Source: a bacterium
GTDB lineage: Bacteria; Bdellovibrionota; Bacteriovoracia; Bacteriovoracales; Bacteriovoracaceae
Length of the DNA: 39,510 bases
Assembly: GCA_030425045.1 (NCBI GenBank)
Contig: JAUHVL010000032.1
Span: 1-39,510 of the forward strand
Direction of reading: 5' to 3'
Shown here: positions 8,912-17,478 of the stretch, one piece after another
Numbering within the stretch: the first letter of the stretch is position 1
How the letters are laid out: the number at the start of each line of letters is the position of its first letter
The notes under the pieces: model-generated
Database searches by the model: none
Told to the model about the DNA's origin: nothing
What the model saw: only the letters and a program-made list of their open reading frames with translations
Program-made: the position numbers and the translations under genes

Positions 8912-10285
8912 TTGGAAAAATACGATGCAATTATCATAGGTGCGGGAATGAGCGGCATGGCCGCGGCTATTCGTTTGGCCATGTTTGATAAAAAAGTAAT
9001 CGTATTAGAACGTCACTACGAACTTGGTGGACTTAACTCTTTTTATAAAAGAGGTAAGAGAAACTTAGATGTTGGCTTACATGCTCTAACAAATTTTGCA
9101 CCGAAAAAAACTCCGGGAAAACCTTTAACAAAATTGTTAAAACAATTAAGACTCCCCTATGAGACGTTTAAGATCAACGAGCAAAAAGGCTCTCAGATTG
9201 TCTTTCCTGATCATACGTTAAACTTTAATAACGAGATTGAGTTTTTTATCTCAGAAATTGAAAAAGAGTTTCCGGATCAGGTTGAAGGCTTTCGTCAATT
9301 ATTACACAAAATAGAAAACTATAACGAAACCGCCTTAGACAACGAATACCTCCCAGCAAAAGAGGTGGTCAGACATTTCATTACCAATGAAAGTTTATTA
9401 GAAATGATTTTTTGTCCTCTGCTCATTTATGGATCGGCATGGGAAAACGACATGGACTTCAGTCAGTTCGTCATTATGTTCAAATCAATATTCCTCGAAG
9501 GATTTTGCCGAAGTGAAGGAGGGGTGAGAACAATCATCTCCTCTTTAAAAGAAAGAATGGATGCTGTCGGTGCTGAGTTACAAATGAAAACGGGAGTGAA
9601 AGAAATCATCTCTAAAGATAATCACGTCGTCGGAGTCCTAACGGAAAAAGATGAAGAAATCCATGCCCCCCTTATTCTTTCCTGTACTGGCTTTCCTGAA
9701 ACATTAAAACTGACAGGGCTTGAAGAGAAACTCCCCCGAACAGGGGCCATGAGTTTCACGGAAACAATTCTTTTTCTCAAAGAAAAGCCCGTCGACCTCG
9801 GACAAGACTCCAGTATTATTTTTTATAATAATCGCCCTCACTATCAATATCAAAAAAGTGAAAGTTATTACGATCACGAAAGTGCCGTCTTATGCTTTTC
9901 AAATAATTTTAATACCGATGATTACGATGAAGGGATTGCTCGCGTTACCTTTATCGCAAACTATGACCAGTGGAAGAAACTTGAAAGAAAAGAATATGTG
10001 GCGAAAAAGAAAGATGTCCTTCAAGACTCTATTGCTATCTTAAAGAATCACCTACCGAAATGGGATGGCCAGTTTGAATTTAAAGATGTCTTTTCCCCCA
10101 CAACCATAACTCGCTATACCAGTAGATTTGGCGGTGCCGTATACGGTAGCCCTGATAAAACCAGAGATGGCAGAACTCCTATCGATGGACTTGTCATTAT
10201 GGGAACTGATCAAGGTTTTCTTGGCATCATTGGTTCCATCCTCAGCGGAATATCCATGGCCAACTATCACGGACTACAATCATGA
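8912..10285 (+). CDS. FAD-dependent oxidoreductase, phytoene desaturase/CrtISO-like
   Basis: The gene starts with TTG preceded by GAGAAG. The 457-residue protein has an N-terminal FAD-binding Rossmann motif ('DAIIIGAGMSGMAAAIRLA', then 'VIVLERHYELGGLNSFYKRG'). A central substrate domain includes 'EGGVRTIISSLKERM', and the C-terminal FAD motif reads 'GLVIMGTDQGFLGIIGSILSG', the order seen in CrtI, carotene isomerase and retinol saturase. No other carotenoid gene is nearby. Its neighbours suggest it desaturates, saturates or isomerises an acyl-ACP or the long hydrocarbon product; this is inference. It overlaps oleA by 4 nt (ATGA). Confidence 0.85.
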   Translation: MEKYDAIIIGAGMSGMAAAIRLAMFDKKVIVLERHYELGGLNSFYKRGKRNLDVGLHALTNFAPKKTPGKPLTKLLKQLRLPYETFKINEQKGSQIVFPDHTLNFNNEIEFFISEIEKEFPDQVEGFRQLLHKIENYNETALDNEYLPAKEVVRHFITNESLLEMIFCPLLIYGSAWENDMDFSQFVIMFKSIFLEGFCRSEGGVRTIISSLKERMDAVGAELQMKTGVKEIISKDNHVVGVLTEKDEEIHAPLILSCTGFPETLKLTGLEEKLPRTGAMSFTETILFLKEKPVDLGQDSSIIFYNNRPHYQYQKSESYYDHESAVLCFSNNFNTDDYDEGIARVTFIANYDQWKKLERKEYVAKKKDVLQDSIAILKNHLPKWDGQFEFKDVFSPTTITRYTSRFGGAVYGSPDKTRDGRTPIDGLVIMGTDQGFLGIIGSILSGISMANYHGLQS

Positions 10286-11283
10286 AAAAGAAATTTAACA
10301 ATGTCTCAATCTCAGCAATAGACTACTACCTTCCCGAAACGATTGTCTCTAGTGAAGATTTAGAAAAAGAGCTCTCCCCACTATACGAAAGGCTAAAACT
10401 CCCTGAAGGTAGACTCGAACTCATGACCGGTATTAAAGAGAGAAGGTATTGGCCACAAGGAACAAGACCTAGTGATCTTTCGACAAAAGCCGCACGAAAC
10501 CTTTTTGAAAAAAATAATATTAATCCTCAACAGATAGACCTTCTCATTCATGCATCTGTCTGTCGCGACTTTTTGGAGCCTGCCACAGCTTCTGTTATTC
10601 ATGCCAACTTAAATTTAAAAAAAGAGGCCATGACTTTTGATTTATCAAATGCTTGCTTAGGAATATTAAATGGTATGATCATGGCCGCTGAAATGATTGA
10701 CTCTGGAGCAGTTGAGACGGCCATTGTTGTCGGTGGAGAAAATAGTGCTCCTTTGATCTTTGAAACAATTAAATTTCTAAATACTTCTGATATTAATAGA
10801 AAAGAGCTCAAAAAATACTTTGCTAACTTAACGATTGGCTCTGGGGCTTGCGCCGTCTTACTTAAAAAAGGTGATCACCTTTTAAAATTAAAGTCGTTCT
10901 CTGCTCTTACTGACGGATCTTCAAACAAGCTATGCCAAGGTGATGGCAACCCCAATAGCTTAATGATGCAAACCGATTCAGAAGAACTTTTAAAAGCGGG
11001 GATTCAGCTCGCTAAAGAAAATTGGGAGCTTTTAGCAGTAAGGCCATCGTGGAGTATTGGACATCAGGTTGGTACCGCTCATGAAAAACTAATGCGAGAA
11101 ACATTAGGTATTACAGAAACGAAAACATTTACCACGTATCAAACTCTTGGAAATACTGGAACGGTGGCACTTCCTATCACGCTAGCAAAATTTTTAGAAT
11201 CAGAGCCAGAACTTAGTGGAATTGGAACTCTTCTTGGAATCGGAAGTGGTCTTACGACTATCTTTATCGAGGTTGAAAAATGA
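10282..11283 (+). CDS. oleA: OleA, head-to-head acyl condensing thiolase-fold enzyme
   Basis: The 333-residue thiolase-superfamily protein carries the OleA signature 'FDLSNACLGILNGM' with Cys125. Glu99 ('LEPATAS') lies 26 residues before the Cys, the same spacing as Glu117 and Cys143 of Xanthomonas OleA. His261 ('GHQVGTAH') and Asn291 ('TLGNTGTVA') are 30 apart as in OleA. KAS III enzymes (FabH) share the fold but lack this combination. It joins two fatty acyl chains non-decarboxylatively to a beta-keto acid. Start and stop overlap both neighbours by 4 nt, so translation is coupled through the FAD oxidoreductase, OleA and OleB. Confidence 0.93.
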   Translation: MKKKFNNVSISAIDYYLPETIVSSEDLEKELSPLYERLKLPEGRLELMTGIKERRYWPQGTRPSDLSTKAARNLFEKNNINPQQIDLLIHASVCRDFLEPATASVIHANLNLKKEAMTFDLSNACLGILNGMIMAAEMIDSGAVETAIVVGGENSAPLIFETIKFLNTSDINRKELKKYFANLTIGSGACAVLLKKGDHLLKLKSFSALTDGSSNKLCQGDGNPNSLMMQTDSEELLKAGIQLAKENWELLAVRPSWSIGHQVGTAHEKLMRETLGITETKTFTTYQTLGNTGTVALPITLAKFLESEPELSGIGTLLGIGSGLTTIFIEVEK

Positions 11284-12152
11284 ATATAGAAATCCCTCAA
11301 GAACTAAAAAAAGAATACCCTTTTACAGGAAAGTTTTTTACCACACCGTCAGGTCACAAACTTCACTATCTCGATGAAGGTTCTGGACATCCCCTTATCA
11401 TGGTTCATGGGAACCCTACATGGAGTTTTTTCTATCGTAATTTAGTAAAGAATCTTAAAGATCATTTTCGTGTGATCGTGCCCGATCATCTCGGAATGGG
11501 AATGTCCGAAAGGCCTCAAAACTATGAGTTTACCCTGGCCAATCATATCGACAATCTTTCCGCCCTTTTAAAATCCCTTAATATAACTAAGGCGAGTTTA
11601 ATCGTTCATGATTGGGGTGGGCCAATTGGGCTTGGCACAGCTTTAAAAAACAAACTCGACACGACTCATACTATTATTATGAATACAGCTGCCTTTGTTG
11701 ACGAAAATATCCCTTCTAGTATTAATTTTTGTCGGACACCTGTGATTGGTGAATATATGATGAGAGGACTTAATGCCTTTGCATGGCCGGCAACTTTTAT
11801 GGCCGTAGAGAAGCCCTTAAGCTCATCTATAAAAAAAGGTTATCTACTCCCCTACAATAATTATAAAAATAGAATTGGCGTTGCTCGTTTTGTGCAAGAT
11901 ATTCCCATGAGCGAACAGCACCCAAGTTTTAAAACTTTAAAGTCGATCGAAGAGAATCTATCTCAACTTCCTGGAGAAAAACTTCTCCTTTGGGGCGCTA
12001 AGGATTTTTGCTTTACTACTCATTTTTATGAACGCTTTAAAACACTTCTTCCAGAAGCCAAAACAGTACTGCTTGAAGAAGCAGGTCATTATTTGTTAGA
12101 AGATGCAGAAGATAAAACTCTCAAGTGTATTAAGAGCTTTTTAACAAACTAG
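11280..12152 (+). CDS. oleB: OleB, beta-lactone decarboxylase (alpha/beta hydrolase)
   Basis: The 290-residue alpha/beta hydrolase is of the haloalkane-dehalogenase type. It shows the oxyanion motif 'HGNPTW' (43-48), nucleophile Asp111 in 'VHDWGGPIG' and catalytic His270 in 'EAGHYLLED'. Between OleA and OleC these features identify OleB, which converts the cis-beta-lactone to a cis-olefin and CO2. It overlaps oleA by 4 nt. Its stop (TAG) shares the palindrome CTAG with the stop of the convergent gene on the other strand, so the coding regions overlap by 4 nt. Confidence 0.92.
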   Translation: MNIEIPQELKKEYPFTGKFFTTPSGHKLHYLDEGSGHPLIMVHGNPTWSFFYRNLVKNLKDHFRVIVPDHLGMGMSERPQNYEFTLANHIDNLSALLKSLNITKASLIVHDWGGPIGLGTALKNKLDTTHTIIMNTAAFVDENIPSSINFCRTPVIGEYMMRGLNAFAWPATFMAVEKPLSSSIKKGYLLPYNNYKNRIGVARFVQDIPMSEQHPSFKTLKSIEENLSQLPGEKLLLWGAKDFCFTTHFYERFKTLLPEAKTVLLEEAGHYLLEDAEDKTLKCIKSFLTN

Positions 12153-12523
12153 ATTTCTTCGCCATTTTTCCAAACGCTGATATCATCAACGTGGTCCATA
12201 AAGAAATCACCACGGTATTCTCTTAGGTCTGAACCTGAAACACAGATAAAATACTTATCGGCATTATTTTTCCAATACCAATCTAGTCCATCACGATAAC
12301 GATCAAAATCTGAGTTTTCTGTGATAATTGTGGCCATCAATAATAATGTATCGATATGCTTAACAGTGATTGCTTTAGGTGTGTTTCTCTTGTTGTACAA
12401 AGACATTCTTTCAACAGAGTAAATATCGTTGTCGATAGTTAAGGCGCTTAAGCTTCCACAGTATTTGAGAGCAAAGCTGTTAAAAGAAAGTGTTACTAAG
12501 AGTGTAAGTAAGATAGTTTTCAT
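12149..12523 (-). CDS. Small secreted protein of unknown function, antisense insert in the ole cluster
   Basis: From the ATG at 12523 the product is 124 residues with a signal peptide (MKTILLTLLVTLSFNSFA). The mature part has two Cys ('LKYCGSL' and 'YFICVSG') that could form a disulphide, and an acidic, aromatic-rich body ('YRDGLDWYWKN'). The frame is open to 12535, but GAGGAAAACC immediately before 12523 is a strong ribosome site and decides the start. A good promoter lies upstream. I recognise no family. It interrupts the usual oleB-oleC junction and is transcribed against it. Confidence 0.75.
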   Translation of the reverse strand: MKTILLTLLVTLSFNSFALKYCGSLSALTIDNDIYSVERMSLYNKRNTPKAITVKHIDTLLLMATIITENSDFDRYRDGLDWYWKNNADKYFICVSGSDLREYRGDFFMDHVDDISVWKNGEEI

Positions 12524-12548
12524 GGTTTTCCTCATATGTGTTACGCAG

Positions 12549-12576
12549 TGTATACAACAAATTTTGAGAATTTCAA
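12549..12576 (-). promoter_or_regulatory. Sigma-70-type promoter of the small secreted protein
   Basis: On the minus strand it reads TTGAAA, 16 nt, TATACA, about 25 nt before the ATG at 12523. The opposite strand of the same 115-nt intergenic region must hold the oleC promoter. Weak candidates for that are TTGAGA (12564) and TTGCCG-N17-TAAAAA (12616-12644). Confidence 0.55.
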
Positions 12577-12650
12577 AGAAATGCCATAAATTTAACCAAA
12601 TTAGGTCAAACTTAATTGCCGTTCAAAAAGTGAGCATGTAAAAATAGCAC

Positions 12651-14270
12651 ATGTCACATTGGAATATTGCTTCACGCTTGCATAGACAGGCCATGTACTT
12701 CCCTGAAAAAACAGCTATTTGCTTTCCCATTAGAAAGTCGGCAAAAGAATTTGATTATCAAAGTTTAAATTTCTCTCAGGTTGAAGGCTTCGCCGAAAGA
12801 GCGGCTTGGGGTCTAACCGAACGAGGTATGGAAGAAGGCATGAAAGCACTCGTTTTTATGAAGCCTTCGCTCTACTTCACTCCTTTTATCTTTTCACTTT
12901 TTAAAGTTGGTATCATTCCCGTTTTTATTGATCCTGGAATGGGAAGAAAAAATCTCTTAGCGGCCATTGAGCATATCAAACCAGATATCTTAATTGGTGA
13001 ACCCATTGTTCATTTTATTCGACTCTTTTTTAAGTCCAGCTTTAAATCAATAAAATATTTTATTACGACTGGAGACTTTAAATGGGGAGAGATGATTTCT
13101 CTTCGTGAAATCTTAACCAGCGAAATAAAAGGCGATCGTATTCTTTTTAATGCTCTCGCCTCTGATCCTGCAGCTATTTTGTATACTTCAGGTGGAACGG
13201 GAATTCCAAAAGGTGTGCTTTACACTCACAAGATTTTTAACGCCCAAACGGACACTCTCCAAACCATGTTTGATCTCAATCCAAACGATGTTGATCTACC
13301 AGGGTTTCCTCTATTTAGTTTATTCACCGTAGCGATGGGGATGAAAAGTGCTATTCCGGCGATGAATCCGGCCAAACCTGCGAAGGCCGATCCTCTGGCC
13401 TTGGTTACCAATATCAATGATCACAAAGCAACTTTTGTAGCAGGCTCACCTGCAATTTGGGAGCGAGTAGCAGATTATTGCCTAGACCATAATATCCAAC
13501 TTCCTACCATTAAATATCTTGTCATGTTTGGTGCTCCTGTCTCTTTAGAAATACACCGCAAGTTTGAAAAAATATTACCGAACGGTACAACTTATACTCC
13601 CTATGGTGCCACAGAATGTCTTCCTGTTGCCTGCACAAGTGGAGCAAAAATTCTGGAAGAAAAGATCACCAAGGAAATGGAAAGTGGTAAGGGAACATAC
13701 CTAGGGCCAGCCGCGCCCCTCACTGAAATAAAAATCATACCAATCAATGATGATGTGATGACGTCACCTGAGTTTTTAGAAAAAGGAGAGCTCGGTGAAA
13801 TTGCTGTTTGCTCAGATACAGTCACACCAGAATATGTTGGTATGCCTGACAAGACATCTCTTGCGAAAATGATGGACGATAAAGGAAGACTCTGGCATCG
13901 CATGGGCGATCTTGGTTACCTCGATGATAATGATGATTTATGGTTTTGTGGCCGTAAGTCTCATCGAATCTCTCACAAAGAAAAGCTTTATAGCACTATA
14001 CCAACGGAAGCTATTTTTAATAATCATCCCCAAATTAAACGAACAGCATTAATAGATGCTGGAGACAAGCTTGGACTTGTAATCGAAACAAATGGAGCTG
14101 CCTCGAAAGACGTTCTAAAAAAAGAAGTCTTAGAGTTAAAAGATAAATTCGACCATACAAAAGAAATCTCCGATATTTATTTTATTAAATCGATGCCTGT
14201 CGATATTAGACATAATATAAAAATCGATCGCACAAAACTTGGAAAACTCGCCAGAGAAGGAAGATTATGA
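12651..14270 (+). CDS. oleC: OleC, beta-lactone synthetase (ANL superfamily)
   Basis: The 539-residue adenylate-forming enzyme has the P-loop-like motif 'YTSGGTGIPKG' (178-188), the A5-type motif 'YGATE', 'WHRMGDLGYLDD' and 'FCGRKSHRI' in the hinge region, and the C-terminal catalytic Lys region 'HNIKIDRTKL'. The opening 'NIASRLHRQA' and the lack of CoA-ligase context are typical of OleC. It converts the beta-hydroxy acid to a cis-beta-lactone with ATP. No Shine-Dalgarno precedes the ATG, and a weak -10 (TAAAAA) ends 6 nt before it, so the mRNA may be leaderless. It overlaps oleD by 4 nt. Confidence 0.93.
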   Translation: MSHWNIASRLHRQAMYFPEKTAICFPIRKSAKEFDYQSLNFSQVEGFAERAAWGLTERGMEEGMKALVFMKPSLYFTPFIFSLFKVGIIPVFIDPGMGRKNLLAAIEHIKPDILIGEPIVHFIRLFFKSSFKSIKYFITTGDFKWGEMISLREILTSEIKGDRILFNALASDPAAILYTSGGTGIPKGVLYTHKIFNAQTDTLQTMFDLNPNDVDLPGFPLFSLFTVAMGMKSAIPAMNPAKPAKADPLALVTNINDHKATFVAGSPAIWERVADYCLDHNIQLPTIKYLVMFGAPVSLEIHRKFEKILPNGTTYTPYGATECLPVACTSGAKILEEKITKEMESGKGTYLGPAAPLTEIKIIPINDDVMTSPEFLEKGELGEIAVCSDTVTPEYVGMPDKTSLAKMMDDKGRLWHRMGDLGYLDDNDDLWFCGRKSHRISHKEKLYSTIPTEAIFNNHPQIKRTALIDAGDKLGLVIETNGAASKDVLKKEVLELKDKFDHTKEISDIYFIKSMPVDIRHNIKIDRTKLGKLAREGRL

Positions 14271-15244
14271 AAATTTTTATGACGGGAGCTGGTGGCTTTC
14301 TAGGAAGTTATATTGTGAGAGACCTTCTAGAACTTGGTCATGAAGTTACCAATTATGCTCGTGGCGACTATCCCGAGCTTAAAGAAAAAGGTGTCCATTG
14401 TATTAAAGGTGATATTTGTGACGGGCCATCACTTACTGAAGCGATGAAAGGTCACGAAGTCTGTTTTCATGTAGCGGGCAAAGTTGGCGTCTGGGGCAAA
14501 GAGAAAGACTTTTATAATATCAATGTTGTTGGTACTCAAAACATCATTAATGCTTGTAAAAAAAATGGCATAAAACACCTCATCTATACCAGTAGCCCCT
14601 CTGTTGTCTTTGGCAAATCAGCTCTTAGCGGTGTCGATGAATCTTGGCCTTACCCCACAGAGTATTGTGCTCACTACCCTAAAACAAAAGCTCAAGCAGA
14701 AAAACGTGCACTAGATTCTAATGGCGACGAACTTAAAGTCGTGGCCTTACGCCCCCATCTTATTTTTGGACCAGGTGATACAAACCTCATCCCTCGCGTA
14801 GTTGAAGGTGCCAAATCTGGCAGAGTTAAAATTGTTGGAGATGGGCAAAACTTGGTGGATATCACCTATGTAGAAAATGCCTCTCAAGCACATATCCTCG
14901 CTTTCCAAAAACTTCTAAGTGAGCCCGAGGTAGTCGCCGGTAAAGCTTATTTTATTGGTCAGGGGCCTATTAAAATTTGGGATTTTATTAATGATGTTCT
15001 CGATCTCTATCAAGTTCCACGCTTAAAAAAGCAAATCTCTTTTAAGACTGCTTACCGAATAGGAAGCCTACTTGAAACAACATACTCTCTTTTTGGGATG
15101 ACCAAAAAAGAACCACCTATGACTCGATTTGTTGCCATGCAATTAGCTAAAGACCATTATTTTGACCATACTAATGCTGAACGTGACTTGGGTTGGAAGC
15201 CGAAATATTCAATTGAAGATGGTTTGAAAAAACTGAGGCCCTAG
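14267..15244 (+). CDS. oleD: OleD, NADPH-dependent beta-keto acid reductase (extended SDR)
   Basis: The 325-residue extended short-chain dehydrogenase has the Rossmann motif 'TGAGGFLGSYI' (6-16), the Ser in 'IYTSSPSVVFG' and the catalytic 'YPKTK' with Tyr137 and Lys141. It is annotated as NAD-dependent epimerase in many genomes. Its position directly after oleC with a 4-nt overlap identifies OleD, which reduces the OleA product to a beta-hydroxy acid before OleC acts. It ends the olefin cluster; a GC-rich hairpin follows 10 nt later. Confidence 0.92.
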   Translation: MKIFMTGAGGFLGSYIVRDLLELGHEVTNYARGDYPELKEKGVHCIKGDICDGPSLTEAMKGHEVCFHVAGKVGVWGKEKDFYNINVVGTQNIINACKKNGIKHLIYTSSPSVVFGKSALSGVDESWPYPTEYCAHYPKTKAQAEKRALDSNGDELKVVALRPHLIFGPGDTNLIPRVVEGAKSGRVKIVGDGQNLVDITYVENASQAHILAFQKLLSEPEVVAGKAYFIGQGPIKIWDFINDVLDLYQVPRLKKQISFKTAYRIGSLLETTYSLFGMTKKEPPMTRFVAMQLAKDHYFDHTNAERDLGWKPKYSIEDGLKKLRP

Positions 15245-15253
15245 AAACAGATA

Positions 15254-15273
15254 GGCCCCGCAAAAGCGAGGCC
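15254..15273 (+). terminator. Hairpin after oleD followed by a C/A-rich, G-poor tract
   Basis: The stem is GGCC-C-CGC / GCG-A-GGCC with loop AAAA and one internal mismatch. There is no T-run. About 40 nt of almost G-free CAACA-type sequence follows, which would suit Rho loading. Termination here is inferred. Confidence 0.45.
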
Positions 15274-15342
15274 CATCAACACACAACAACAACTCAAGAC
15301 AACAGACAAAGGATAGGAGGATCACTAATCCTTAGACTGTCC

Positions 15343-15411
15343 AAAGGCCAATTCTGGCATCTGAAGTGATGCGGAATCTAACGCTAGTAATACAGCTTGG
15401 CAAGGGCCTTT
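15343..15411 (+). other. Potential folded leader upstream of the astacin gene
   Basis: AAAGGCC (15343) can pair with GGCCTTT (15405), and the enclosed GCATC-TGAAGT-GATGC (15357-15372) forms an inner hairpin. The structure ends about 20 nt before the tandem ATG at 15432. It may be a leader element or part of the oleD 3' region. No known riboswitch class is recognised. Confidence 0.3.
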
Positions 15412-15431
15412 TGAAAAAAATTCACTCCATT

Positions 15432-16421
15432 ATGATGAAAAAAATTGCCATTTTAAGTTTCCTGATTTTTGTCACTGTTTTGAGTTACCAGCTGTATCTT
15501 AGACATCAAAATGTGCCGATCGAAAAGAACCTTGTGCCCCTGGAAAATAGCTATTCTAAGCCCAATAAAACAAAGGAAAAATCGAAAAATAGTGATGTTA
15601 AGAGACAACATAATACAAACTCAAAAAAGAGCACCTACCACTCAATAAAAGCTCCTAAAAAAGAGCTCTCTCAAGGGAGTCTTCAAGAGTCGAAGCACCA
15701 GCACCTGCAACTTCCAAGTGGAGAAATTATTATTACTCAGGTTATCGTCCAAGACGGTCTCTTAATTTCACATGGAGACCTTATTGTTGGACGAGAAGAA
15801 GACTTACCTTCTCTGCAGAATAATTCAAAACCCCTTATTCTTGCGAAACCCAGACTTTGGGAAAAAGGCATTGTTCCCTATCGTATTCAGCCGGGCCTTC
15901 CCAATTATGATTTTGTAAAAAAGGCGATTCAGTATATGGAGATGAAAACTCCCCTTAAGTTTGTACAAAGAAAAGACCAAAGAGACTTTATTACTTTTAA
16001 AGAAGGCAGTGAGAATTGTTATTCTAATCTAGGTCGAATTGGAGGAGAGCAATTCATCACACTTGCCCGTGGTTGTAAAACTTACGAAATCGTTCATGAA
16101 ATCATGCATGCCATTGGCTTTTTCCATGAGCAAAACCGTAGCGATCGCGATGAATATATCAAAGTACTCTGGGAAAATATTGATGAAACAAATTGGCTTC
16201 AATTTCAAATTATTGAAAACACCTTTGTCGACTTAACAAAGTTTCCTTTCGACTTCAAATCTATCATGCTCTACCCTTCAAACTCATTTTCATTGTTTCC
16301 AGATGATTACTCAATGGTCGATATTGGAGGGGAGCCTTTTTTAAGAGATCCCTATAACGAGAGAGTCTTGAGTGAAGGTGATATTAAAAAAGTTAAGTAC
16401 TATTATAAATCAGATGATTGA
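15432..16421 (+). CDS. Astacin-family zinc metalloprotease, exported or membrane-anchored
   Basis: The ~329-residue protein starts at tandem ATGs with a basic, hydrophobic leader (MMKKIAILSFLIFVTVLSY). A Lys/Ser-rich linker and a pro-region follow, then an M12A catalytic domain. The zinc site is complete: 'HEIMHAIGFFHEQNRSDRDE' with His222, Glu223, His226 and His232. The Met-turn reads 'SIMLYPSNSFS', where classical astacins have SIMHY. An upstream extension of the frame to 15366 has no leader-like start and is rejected. No lipobox is seen. Astacins process extracellular or prey proteins, and a predatory role is plausible but unproven. Its 3' end overlaps the convergent gene by 19 nt. Confidence 0.9.
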   Translation: MMKKIAILSFLIFVTVLSYQLYLRHQNVPIEKNLVPLENSYSKPNKTKEKSKNSDVKRQHNTNSKKSTYHSIKAPKKELSQGSLQESKHQHLQLPSGEIIITQVIVQDGLLISHGDLIVGREEDLPSLQNNSKPLILAKPRLWEKGIVPYRIQPGLPNYDFVKKAIQYMEMKTPLKFVQRKDQRDFITFKEGSENCYSNLGRIGGEQFITLARGCKTYEIVHEIMHAIGFFHEQNRSDRDEYIKVLWENIDETNWLQFQIIENTFVDLTKFPFDFKSIMLYPSNSFSLFPDDYSMVDIGGEPFLRDPYNERVLSEGDIKKVKYYYKSDD

Positions 16422-17380
16422 TTTTTATCTTTTTCAAGTTCACTCATAAGTTTAACGAGCTCTTCTCCGATAAACTTTCCGTACTTGCCGTAGAATTTTT
16501 TCATATCCTCAAGGTATTTATCATTCGTTTTACGATCCATTCCTTGATTAACATATTGGCGATAGCTTTCAAGTTTATCTTTGTCGACCTGGTCAAAACT
16601 CCAGTGAATAACATTCGTCATGGCTTGAGTTTGTTTAGGCTTAGTAGTTGCCATAAGTTTATTAGCAAAGGCTTCCATCTCATGAATATTGGCATTTGGG
16701 TTTTGCTTTTTATGAATGGCCATAAATATAGGCTTGGTTGTGGCATCTCCTATCACTGCACCATGCTCTAATGCATTAGATGCTTCAATAATCTCAGCAA
16801 TAATTTCTTGCTTCTCTGGTGTTGGAAGATAGTCTTGTTCGCTTTTTGTTATTTCGGTCAGCTCATCAATTCTTTCTTTTTGTACGGCCATGGCTTGTTG
16901 ATTAGCGGGATGTTTAAAACTATTGTGTAGGTAATCTAATTCTTTTTCAGAATAATTCGCTAGTATATTTTTAAACTCCTCTGCCATCGGGTAGTCCATA
17001 AGAGAGTTGGCAAACTTCTTTAGAAATTCTTTTTTCTCAGCATCATCAGTTTCAGACTTTAAACTGCTTTCAATACCTCGAGTGATATTCTCTTGATAGT
17101 TGGCAACTTCACTAACCACAAGAATATTTTCAATGAGCTCTTTTTTCTTTTCACTCATCTCTTGATCAATCTCGGTCGTTAACTCTTCATTATTTCTCTT
17201 AATTGCAGCGGCACTAAAATCAACTTCATCAATTTCTTCTCTTACTTCTTCGTTTTGACCGAGAGTTGCTACACTTTTCTCACCAGGTGAAAATTGAGAA
17301 TAATCAAGTAGACCTGTTTGTCCTAAATAAAAAATAAAAGCAAATGTAAGAACGACGACAGATAATAGCGACTTTTTCAT
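16403..17380 (-). CDS. Exported helical protein of unknown function
   Basis: The 325-residue protein begins at an ATG preceded by GGGGGGT and has an N-terminal hydrophobic segment (MKKSLLSVVVLTFAFIFYLG) that is a signal peptide or anchor. The rest is strongly charged and predicted helical, rich in Glu and Lys ('TEIDQEMSEKKKELIENIL', 'EKKEFLKKFANSLMDYPM'), with no Cys and no recognised motif. It is probably periplasmic. The frame could start one codon earlier with TTG. It ends inside the last 19 nt of the convergent astacin gene. No family or function can be assigned. Confidence 0.72.
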   Translation of the reverse strand: MKKSLLSVVVLTFAFIFYLGQTGLLDYSQFSPGEKSVATLGQNEEVREEIDEVDFSAAAIKRNNEELTTEIDQEMSEKKKELIENILVVSEVANYQENITRGIESSLKSETDDAEKKEFLKKFANSLMDYPMAEEFKNILANYSEKELDYLHNSFKHPANQQAMAVQKERIDELTEITKSEQDYLPTPEKQEIIAEIIEASNALEHGAVIGDATTKPIFMAIHKKQNPNANIHEMEAFANKLMATTKPKQTQAMTNVIHWSFDQVDKDKLESYRQYVNQGMDRKTNDKYLEDMKKFYGKYGKFIGEELVKLMSELEKDKNQSSDL

Positions 17381-17478
17381 CAAGACCCCCCAATCTCAAA
17401 AACGATGAATGATCTCGATATACCATTTCAATCCTATGAAAGATAAGAGAGAGAAAAGTTTACAGAGTATGAGTTAAG

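Noticed and set aside
8912-10285. Carotenoid biosynthesis gene
   Set aside because: The fold is CrtI-like, but no phytoene synthase, GGPP synthase or other carotenoid gene is nearby; the acyl-lipid context fits better.
12429-12641. Plus-strand 70-residue frame upstream of oleC
   Set aside because: It runs antisense through the signal-peptide gene and its promoter, with no ribosome site or recognisable sequence.
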